Positions 7,595-12,132 of a DNA stretch of 14,625 nucleotides are shown here, in pieces. The translations under genes were made by a program, and so were the position numbers. Numbering within the stretch: the stretch's first letter is position 1; each line of letters opens with the position of its first letter. The notes beneath the pieces are model-generated. The model was not told the DNA's origin, made no database searches, and was given only the letters and a program-made list of their open reading frames with translations. This DNA is from Solimonas sp041612095 (GTDB taxonomy: Bacteria; Pseudomonadota; Gammaproteobacteria; Nevskiales; Nevskiaceae). Where the stretch lies: positions 1 to 14,625 of the forward strand of contig JBFJJW010000068.1 of NCBI GenBank assembly GCA_041612095.1, given 5' to 3'.

Positions 7595-9190
7595 TCATAC
7601 GAAGAGCTTGCCGGGGTTCATCATGCCTTCGGGGTCGAACTCTCGGGCCATCGCCCGAATCAGGTCCATGCCCAACTCCCCCTTCTCCCTGGGCAAATAC
7701 GGCGCGTGATCCACTCCCACGCCATGCTGATGACTGATCGTGCCACCATGCGCCACGATGGCCGCCGAAGCCGCGGCCTTGAGCCGGCGCCAGCGGTCCA
7801 TGTCCGCGTCGGGGGTTCCAGCGGAACGGTACACAAAGGTTGAGTAGATACTGCAACCTTGCCGATACACATGCGACAGGTGGGTGAACGCGTGCACACG
7901 CTCGTTCTCTGCGGCCAGCGCATCGCGCGCCGCGACCTCAATTGCGCGCATCAAGCCGGTTACCTGAGGCCAGTTCACCGCAGTTTCCACCGTATCGGCA
8001 GCGTAACCCGCATCCCACAGGCTGTTTCGCAGCAGCGGCCCCCTGAACCGATTCTTGAGCCATCCCTGGCCGATGGCCTTGCCGACGTGAACGCCACCAA
8101 ACCGCTTGGCAATCGCCAAGGCATCGCGACGCATGCGTCGGGTTTCAACCAGCGAGCCCGTGACACCCATCATCAGCATGCACTGGTTCTGTGAAACACC
8201 CCTGAGCCCAAGATAGCGCTGCAGCCACTTGATCAGCTTGGCGTGACCCGCCAGCCGCAGCTGCGTTTCCGTTTCAATTTCATTGGAGAGACGCAGCATC
8301 GAGAGCGGCAGTTCGCTCTGCGCGAGGCCGCGAATCGCTTCGACAGCGGCCGTCCAGTCTGGAAAGAACACCGCGTGGAAATCCTCACAGGCCGGCTGCC
8401 GGCGAACTCTTGCGGTCACTTCGGTCAGCAGACCCAACCTGCCTTCTGAGCCAAGTACGGCCTCCCTTAAGTCGGGGCCCGCTGAGGATGCGGGCACGCC
8501 ACCGACCACCAGTTCGCCTCGCGGGGTCACGAGCCGTCCCGATGCAAACAGATTCTCGATACGCCCGTAGCGCAGCGACTGCTGCCCTGACGAGCGGGTT
8601 ACGACCCAACCACCTAAGGTGGAATACTCGTATGACTGCGGAAAGTGCCCAAGCAAATAGCCGTGCTGCCGCAGCTGGGCCTCGACCAGGGGGCCGGGGG
8701 TCCCCGCTCCAAAGGTAGCCAACTGCGAGACCGGGTCCAGATTCAAAAGCCGGTTCATACGCTCGAGCGAGATATTCACGACCGGCCGATCGCTGGCCGG
8801 AACCTGCAGATGACCGACGACGCTGGTACCTCCGCCATACGGAATCACCACGGCGCCGATCTTTCGAGCTTCTGCGAGCGCGGCTTGGGCCTCCAGATGG
8901 GTAGCTGGCAGCGCTACCGCATCGGCGACTGGTCCAATCTCACCGCTGCGCAGCGCGACCCAGTCAGGAAAGCTTTGACCGCGCGCATGCAGCAGGCGTA
9001 CACGCGGATCACAGCTGAAGAGCGCCCCGCCGGACGGGATACGCCCGGAAGGCACGCGGGCCAGGGCTTGCTCAAGGCTCGCGTCAGCACGTGGCTGGCC
9101 CGGACCAAGGCGCTGCTTCAGAAAGTCACGTGCGTCCTCGGTTAAGGGGCTGTCGTCTGCATCGTCGCCCCAGCCATTCCAACGCCGCAT
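7595..9190 (-). CDS. AGPS-like FAD-binding oxidoreductase (alkyl-DHAP synthase family)
   Basis: FAD-linked protein of 531 residues in the PCMH/VAO superfamily, closest by motif to alkyl-dihydroxyacetonephosphate synthase (AGPS). That enzyme swaps the acyl chain of acyl-DHAP for a fatty alcohol in ether-lipid synthesis. The N-terminus has the AGPS-type MRRWNGWGDD. The FAD loop IPYGGGTSVVG is at 116-126, the second FAD segment EYSTLGGWVVTRSSG at 188-202 and GSEGRLGLLTEVT at 248-259. In the C-terminal half SIYSTFVYR (447-455) aligns with the segment carrying the AGPS active-site Tyr, and SHQHGVG (486-492) with the AGPS HHHG motif, its second His replaced by Gln. Start ATG at 9190 has GGAGA seven bases upstream. 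The gene heads a tight operon with GlpD-like and FGGY-kinase genes. Actual reaction unknown; a dehydrogenase acting on a glycerol-like phosphate is the alternative. I recall a similar gene trio in Pseudomonas and an AGPS-like/FGGY pair (ygcU/ygcE) in E. coli. Confidence 0.88.
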   Translation of the reverse strand: MRRWNGWGDDADDSPLTEDARDFLKQRLGPGQPRADASLEQALARVPSGRIPSGGALFSCDPRVRLLHARGQSFPDWVALRSGEIGPVADAVALPATHLEAQAALAEARKIGAVVIPYGGGTSVVGHLQVPASDRPVVNISLERMNRLLNLDPVSQLATFGAGTPGPLVEAQLRQHGYLLGHFPQSYEYSTLGGWVVTRSSGQQSLRYGRIENLFASGRLVTPRGELVVGGVPASSAGPDLREAVLGSEGRLGLLTEVTARVRRQPACEDFHAVFFPDWTAAVEAIRGLAQSELPLSMLRLSNEIETETQLRLAGHAKLIKWLQRYLGLRGVSQNQCMLMMGVTGSLVETRRMRRDALAIAKRFGGVHVGKAIGQGWLKNRFRGPLLRNSLWDAGYAADTVETAVNWPQVTGLMRAIEVAARDALAAENERVHAFTHLSHVYRQGCSIYSTFVYRSAGTPDADMDRWRRLKAAASAAIVAHGGTISHQHGVGVDHAPYLPREKGELGMDLIRAMAREFDPEGMMNPGKLFV

Positions 9191-9221
9191 TGGTATCTCC
9201 GCACGGTTAAAGTCGCGCTGG

Positions 9222-9227
9222 AGTATA
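9222..9227 (-). promoter_or_regulatory. Possible -10 element ahead of the AGPS-like operon
   Basis: The minus-strand hexamer TATACT matches the sigma70 -10 consensus at five of six positions. It would start transcription about 25 bases before the AGPS-like start codon. No convincing -35 hexamer is found at 16-18 bases. The site lies in the 81-base gap after the HAD gene, so it could give the three-gene operon its own start even if the HAD transcript reads through. Confidence 0.25.
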
Positions 9228-9271
9228 AGCGTACGGTGTAACGCTAGGCCGCGGCCACCGGTGAGCGTCGC

Positions 9272-10075
9272 TCAGGCTGCGCGAACATCGAAGCGGGCGC
9301 TCGTGGCTGCGCTGACACGTCGCAACGTATCGATCGTCACCCAAGGCAATCCGTCCAGCTGTCCCTTGAGCACGGCCGCGGGCGCACCGGGCTCGCCCAA
9401 GCTGCTGACCACCAGGGCCGCCTGGCTGAAGTCCTGTGCCAGCGTGTCACTGTTGACCGTCACCACCGCGGGCACGCCGGCCGCCGTCGCGGCCCGCAGT
9501 CCCATCTCGGAATCCTCCAACGCGACGCACTCGTTCGCATGTACACCCAGGCGTTGCAGCGCCAGCCGATACAGGTCCGGCGCCGGCTTCTTGTTCTGGA
9601 CCTCTTCGCCGCTGGCAATCACGGCCACCTCTGCAGCCAGTTCCGGACCCATGCTGTATCTCAGAACCGGCTTCAAGGTGCGCAGACTGGCGTTGGTCAC
9701 GATCGCGAGACGTACGCCCGCAGCACAAGAGTCACGCATCAGGCGCGCGATACCCGGCCGCAGCGGTACGCGCCCTTGTCGCATCAGGCGCTTGAAGTAG
9801 TGGGATTTCAGCTCATGGACCTTGGCAACCCAGGCATCCAGATCCAACTCAGCCTCGGCCGCCTGTTCGCCAAGATCAGGGGCGTAATGGAGGACGAAAT
9901 GCTTGAGCCGTTCGCGGCCGCCCGGCTGGCGCAAAAGCTTTCTATAGAGCTTCGGGCCCCAGCGGAATTCCAGGCCCAGTTTGCGGAATGCCCGGTTATA
10001 CGCCGGCCGGTGACCCTTGGCTTCGGTATCAGCCAACGTACCATCGACATCGAAGAGCACCGCCTTTAGCGTCAT
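9272..10075 (-). CDS. CbbY-like HAD-superfamily hydrolase
   Basis: HAD subfamily IA phosphatase or phosphomutase of 267 residues. Motif I is LFDVDGTLAD with nucleophile Asp9 and acid/base Asp11. Motif II is AIVTNAS (Thr127). Motif III is the Lys of NKKPAPDLY (about 163). Motif IV is ALEDSEMG (Asp188). The helical cap (about 20-100) includes AYNRAFRKLGLEF and LYRKLLRQPGGRERL, which resemble the CbbY group whose known member dephosphorylates xylulose-1,5-bisphosphate. No Calvin-cycle gene is nearby, so the substrate is open: another sugar phosphate, 2-phosphoglycolate or glycerol phosphate are possible. The ATG at 10075 fits the family but has no Shine-Dalgarno. An in-frame TTG at 10111 has GAGGA just upstream and would add 12 residues. 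It may be the first gene of the AGPS-like operon (81-base gap) or a separate unit. Confidence 0.87.
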   Translation of the reverse strand: MTLKAVLFDVDGTLADTEAKGHRPAYNRAFRKLGLEFRWGPKLYRKLLRQPGGRERLKHFVLHYAPDLGEQAAEAELDLDAWVAKVHELKSHYFKRLMRQGRVPLRPGIARLMRDSCAAGVRLAIVTNASLRTLKPVLRYSMGPELAAEVAVIASGEEVQNKKPAPDLYRLALQRLGVHANECVALEDSEMGLRAATAAGVPAVVTVNSDTLAQDFSQAALVVSSLGEPGAPAAVLKGQLDGLPWVTIDTLRRVSAATSARFDVRAA

Positions 10076-10144
10076 CGGCAGGAGCCGCGACCGGGGCAGT
10101 CGCTCGAACAAGAATCCTCAGATTCCATCTCGGAGCATCAGCGG

Positions 10145-10168
10145 GTTACAAGGTAAAGTTAATGTAAC
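10145..10168. promoter_or_regulatory. Inverted repeat in the HAD/gluQ divergent promoter region
   Basis: GTTACA at 10145-10150 and TGTAAC at 10163-10168 form a perfect 6-base inverted repeat with a 12-base spacer, in an AT-rich patch of the 140-base gap between the divergent HAD and gluQ genes. This is the place expected for promoters of both genes, and the repeat could be an operator. No full -35/-10 pair with good spacing is visible for either gene, and arms of this size can arise by chance. Confidence 0.25.
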
Positions 10169-10215
10169 ATGCCGGCGCCCCGACGACCTCATTTTCTCCG
10201 TCCTCCTTGTGTGCG

Positions 10216-11124
10216 ATGATGGCAAACGCCCTGCCCACACCCTACTGTGGCCGATTTGCCCCCACTCCGAGTGGGCCGCTGCATCTGGGCTCCTTGCTGA
10301 CCGCGCTGGCCGGCTGGCTGCAGGCGCGCACGGCTTCAGGCCGTTGGCTGCTGCGCATCGATGACCTCGACCAAGCGCGCTGCCCCTCCGGTGCGGATCA
10401 AATCATCCTGCAACAGCTCCAGGTTCATGGCCTGCACTGGGACGGAACACCGCGCTATCAAAGTGATCATCTGCAGGCGTATATCGACGCGCTACAAGCC
10501 TTGAAACGACTGTCGACGGTTTATTGTTGCGCATGCACGCGTGCAGACTTTCTCCGACGCGCGCGCCACGGTATTGATGGCCCAATATATGACGGCCACT
10601 GCCGCAAGCTCGGCCTCAGCGACACACACGGCGCCCTGCGCTTTGCGATGCCCCCGGGGCCGGCCTGCATCGCAACGTATCCATCGGGACAGCGCTGCGC
10701 AGACGCCGAGCGCGAGCTCGGCGACTTCGTTCTTCTGCGCAGTGACGGCGTCGTTGGTTATCAACTGGCCAGTGCAGTAGACGAACAGGCACAGGGTATT
10801 ACCGAGGTCGTGCGGGGCACCGATCTGTTGGCGTCGTCCCTGAGACAATCCGTGCTGCTGGATTGCCTGGGCGCAGTCAAACCGCGCTACCTGCACCTGC
10901 CCGTCCTGTGCACTCCCGACCTCCGCAAGCTGTCCAAACAGAATCACGCGGCTGCACTGGACTGTTCGACTCCTGCTCGCAATCTGGTCCGATGCCTGGG
11001 CTGGCTGGGCCAGAAGCCGCCTCCCGCACTCGCCCAAGCTGCGACCCAGGAGGTACTGGGCTGGGCCCTCGCGCATTGGCAGCCGCGTGCGATTCCGGAC
11101 TGCGGCTCACTGCAGGTGGAGTAG
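10216..11124 (+). CDS. gluQ: Glutamyl-queuosine tRNA(Asp) synthetase
   Basis: Truncated GluRS paralogue of 302 residues that activates glutamate without tRNA and attaches it to the queuosine base at position 34 of tRNA(Asp). It keeps the class I catalytic core and lacks the anticodon-binding domain of GluRS. The HIGH-type motif is PSGPLHLGS (HLGS at 23-26) and the KMSKS-type motif is RKLSKQN (about 237-243). The zinc ligands appear as YCCAC (Cys105, Cys107), Tyr125 and Cys129. The block GDFVLLRSDGVVGYQLASAV is typical of the family. The first candidate start is TTG at 10207; I prefer the ATG ATG pair at 10216/10219 because the protein then starts close to the catalytic core. No clear Shine-Dalgarno is seen. 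The usual gammaproteobacterial neighbour dksA is absent. The queF gene in this window belongs to the same modification pathway. Confidence 0.95.
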   Translation: MMANALPTPYCGRFAPTPSGPLHLGSLLTALAGWLQARTASGRWLLRIDDLDQARCPSGADQIILQQLQVHGLHWDGTPRYQSDHLQAYIDALQALKRLSTVYCCACTRADFLRRARHGIDGPIYDGHCRKLGLSDTHGALRFAMPPGPACIATYPSGQRCADAERELGDFVLLRSDGVVGYQLASAVDEQAQGITEVVRGTDLLASSLRQSVLLDCLGAVKPRYLHLPVLCTPDLRKLSKQNHAAALDCSTPARNLVRCLGWLGQKPPPALAQAATQEVLGWALAHWQPRAIPDCGSLQVE

Positions 11125-11149
11125 CCCGGCCAACTCTGGCATGATGCTC

Positions 11150-11175
11150 TGCAGCAAGTGCAGTGCAACATTGCA
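11150..11175. promoter_or_regulatory. Cluster of four TGCA motifs upstream of phaR (candidate PhaR operator)
   Basis: TGCA occurs at 11150, 11159, 11164 and 11172, four copies in 26 bases, ending 17 bases before the phaR start codon. PhaR proteins studied in Paracoccus and Ralstonia bind TGC-rich DNA and repress their own genes as well as phasin genes. A TGC-rich cluster directly ahead of phaR therefore suggests autoregulation. The assignment is by motif and position only. Confidence 0.5.
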
Positions 11176-11191
11176 TACGAATTAAGGCCTT

Positions 11192-11719
11192 ATGTCCGAA
11201 CTCCGCGTTGTCAAAAAGTATCCGAACCGCCGTCTGTACGACACCCATATCAGTCGCTACATCACGCTGGAAGAGATTCGCCAGCTGGTGCTGAACAACA
11301 TCAAGTTCAGAGTCGAAGACAAGCGTAGCCAGGAAGACATCACTCGCAGCATCCTGCTCCAGGTCATTGCTGAGCAGGAAGAAGGTGGGAATCCGATTTT
11401 CACCACCCAGCTGCTGGAGTTCATCATTCGCTACTACGGCGACCCCATGCAGAACAGCATCGGCCGGTATCTGGAGCTGTCAATCAGGTTGTTTCAAGAG
11501 CAACAATCCCACTTCACCGAGCAGATGCGCCAGATGCTTGGCCAGGCACAGCAGCCGTTGCAGATTCTCAAGGAACTGGCCGATAACCAGGTGCCGATCT
11601 GGAGATCCGTGCGCAAAGAGTTCCTTCGCAACCTCTCAACCAAGGCTAAAGCCATCAAGCGGCGCGGCCACCGGGACGATGGCACGGAATCTGCTTCGGA
11701 TGAGCGTGATCCGACGTGA
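11192..11719 (+). CDS. phaR: Polyhydroxyalkanoate synthesis regulator PhaR
   Basis: Transcriptional repressor of 175 residues that senses polyhydroxyalkanoate granules and controls phasin and related genes. The N-terminal DNA-binding domain is unmistakable: RVVKKYPNRRLYDTHISRYITLEEIRQLV (5-33), continuing to ITRSILLQVIAEQEE. The accessory, granule-associated region with IFTTQLLEFIIRYYGDPMQ follows at about 69-87. The C-terminal third is Gln-rich, then basic and finally acidic (RRGHRDDGTESASDERD), likely a disordered tail. The start ATG has AAGG four bases upstream, inside a perfect palindrome (TAAGGCCTTA). No phaC, phaP or other PHA gene is in the window, so its targets lie elsewhere. A run of TGCA motifs in the upstream region suggests autoregulation. 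It lies 67 bases after gluQ, close enough for partial read-through. Confidence 0.95.
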   Translation: MSELRVVKKYPNRRLYDTHISRYITLEEIRQLVLNNIKFRVEDKRSQEDITRSILLQVIAEQEEGGNPIFTTQLLEFIIRYYGDPMQNSIGRYLELSIRLFQEQQSHFTEQMRQMLGQAQQPLQILKELADNQVPIWRSVRKEFLRNLSTKAKAIKRRGHRDDGTESASDERDPT

Positions 11720-11782
11720 TGCGGCATCGCAGCATCACGATGACACTTGCGTCACAAATAGTTCGAATACAAAGTATAACTG

Positions 11783-11800
11783 TATGATTTTTATGATTTT
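11783..11800. repeat. Perfect tandem repeat of TATGATTTT (two copies)
   Basis: The 9-base unit occurs at 11783-11791 and again at 11792-11800. It sits in the AT-rich tract directly upstream of the small-RNA promoter, where an UP element or a nucleoid-protein or activator site would be expected. Function is not shown. Confidence 0.7.
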
Positions 11801-11818
11801 ATATTTAAGATCAATTTA

Positions 11819-11847
11819 TTGACACAACAGTAAGTAGCCCCTATACT
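11819..11847 (+). promoter_or_regulatory. Near-consensus sigma70 promoter for a small RNA
   Basis: The -35 is a perfect TTGACA (11819-11824), the spacer is exactly 17 bases, and the -10 is TATACT (11842-11847, five of six). The upstream 60 bases are very AT-rich, resembling an UP element. Transcription would start near 11853-11855. No start codon with a ribosome site follows before the terminator, so the promoter most likely serves a non-coding RNA. Confidence 0.8.
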
Positions 11848-11853
11848 GCACCG

Positions 11854-11989
11854 CAACATAACACGGAAAGCAAAAACCCGGTAAAGCCGGGTGGCACTAC
11901 CGGGTTATAAACGAATTTGCCGTCTCCTCCAGAAAGGCCTCGCGCCTTTCTCGCACTTAGCCCCCCTCCCCTGGGGGGCTTCTTTTTTT
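11854..11989 (+). ncRNA. Candidate small RNA of about 136 nt
   Basis: Bounded by a near-consensus promoter and an intrinsic terminator on the same strand. Three structures are visible. Hairpin 1 is AACCCGGTA (11875-11883) paired with TACCGGGTT (11898-11906); an alternative smaller hairpin pairs ACCCGG with CCGGGT (11887-11892). Hairpin 2 is AGAAAGGC (11931-11938) with GCCTTTCT (11944-11951), loop CTCGC. Hairpin 3 is the terminator. The stretch between hairpins 1 and 2 includes CTCCTCC (11924-11930), complementary to a Shine-Dalgarno sequence, and the terminator loop is C-rich. This layout is typical of trans-acting regulators that block ribosome binding. I do not recognise a named family. C-rich loops recall Xanthomonas sX13 in style only. 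Alternatively it could be the 3' end of a phaR read-through transcript, but its own promoter argues against that. Confidence 0.7.
11959..11989 (+). terminator. Intrinsic terminator of the candidate small RNA
   Basis: An 8-bp perfect stem pairs AGCCCCCC (11959-11966) with GGGGGGCT (11973-11980), around the loop TCCCCT. It is followed by TC and seven T residues (11983-11989). It works only in the plus direction, since the minus strand has no T tract after the stem. It can also stop read-through from phaR before pnp. Confidence 0.92.
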
Positions 11990-12043
11990 AGACGGCATTT
12001 TGGGCCCGTTCAAACAGGCTCTGATTTAACCACCCACCCCCAG

Positions 12044-12073
12044 AAAAGCCAGCGGCGCAGTAATCTGCGCCGC
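12044..12073 (-). terminator. pnp: Probable pnp terminator
   Basis: On the minus strand GCGGCGCAG pairs perfectly with CTGCGCCGC (12065-12073 with 12052-12060) around a 4-base loop, followed by TGGC and TTTT (12044-12047). The U tract is short and displaced by four bases, so termination may be incomplete or the hairpin may act mainly as a 3'-end stabiliser. It is about 60 bases downstream of the pnp stop codon. Confidence 0.6.
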
Positions 12074-12089
12074 AGACCTATTGGCGTGG

Positions 12090-12123
12090 CCGGGCTGGCG
12101 ACCGCTTGCGGCCGCCAGCCCGG
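12090..12123 (-). other. Strong hairpin just downstream of the pnp stop codon
   Basis: CCGGGCTGGCG (12090-12100) and CGCCAGCCCGG (12113-12123) form an 11-bp perfect stem extended by CCG/CGG around a 4-base loop. The single mismatch is A with C on the plus strand but a G-U pair in minus-strand RNA, so the structure is fully paired only in the pnp transcript. No U tract follows directly. It likely protects the mRNA 3' end or acts together with the next hairpin. Confidence 0.6.
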
Positions 12124-12132
12124 ACAAAACCC

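Larger units (their letters stand above)
11720..12132. other. 413-base intergenic region between convergent phaR and pnp
   Basis: No protein-coding gene is credible here. From left to right it holds a weak GATGC/GCATC hairpin just after phaR; a strikingly AT-rich stretch (about 11756-11820) with a tandem TATGATTTT repeat; a strong plus-strand promoter; a candidate small RNA ending in an intrinsic terminator; a plain stretch (about 11998-12043) in which I see nothing; and two minus-strand hairpins forming the 3' end of pnp. Confidence 0.8.

Noticed and set aside
6856..7737. Plus-strand reading frame (293 codons) opposite the GlpD gene and its upstream gap
   Set aside because: Shadow of a well-supported gene; no ribosome site or recognisable domain.
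9247..9256. GGCCGCGGCC palindrome after the HAD gene as a terminator
   Set aside because: No T tract follows on either strand, and such palindromes are common in GC-rich DNA.
11137..11152. Sigma54-like promoter (TGGCATG...TGC) upstream of phaR
   Set aside because: The distance between the GG and GC elements is off by one base and the -12 part is poor.
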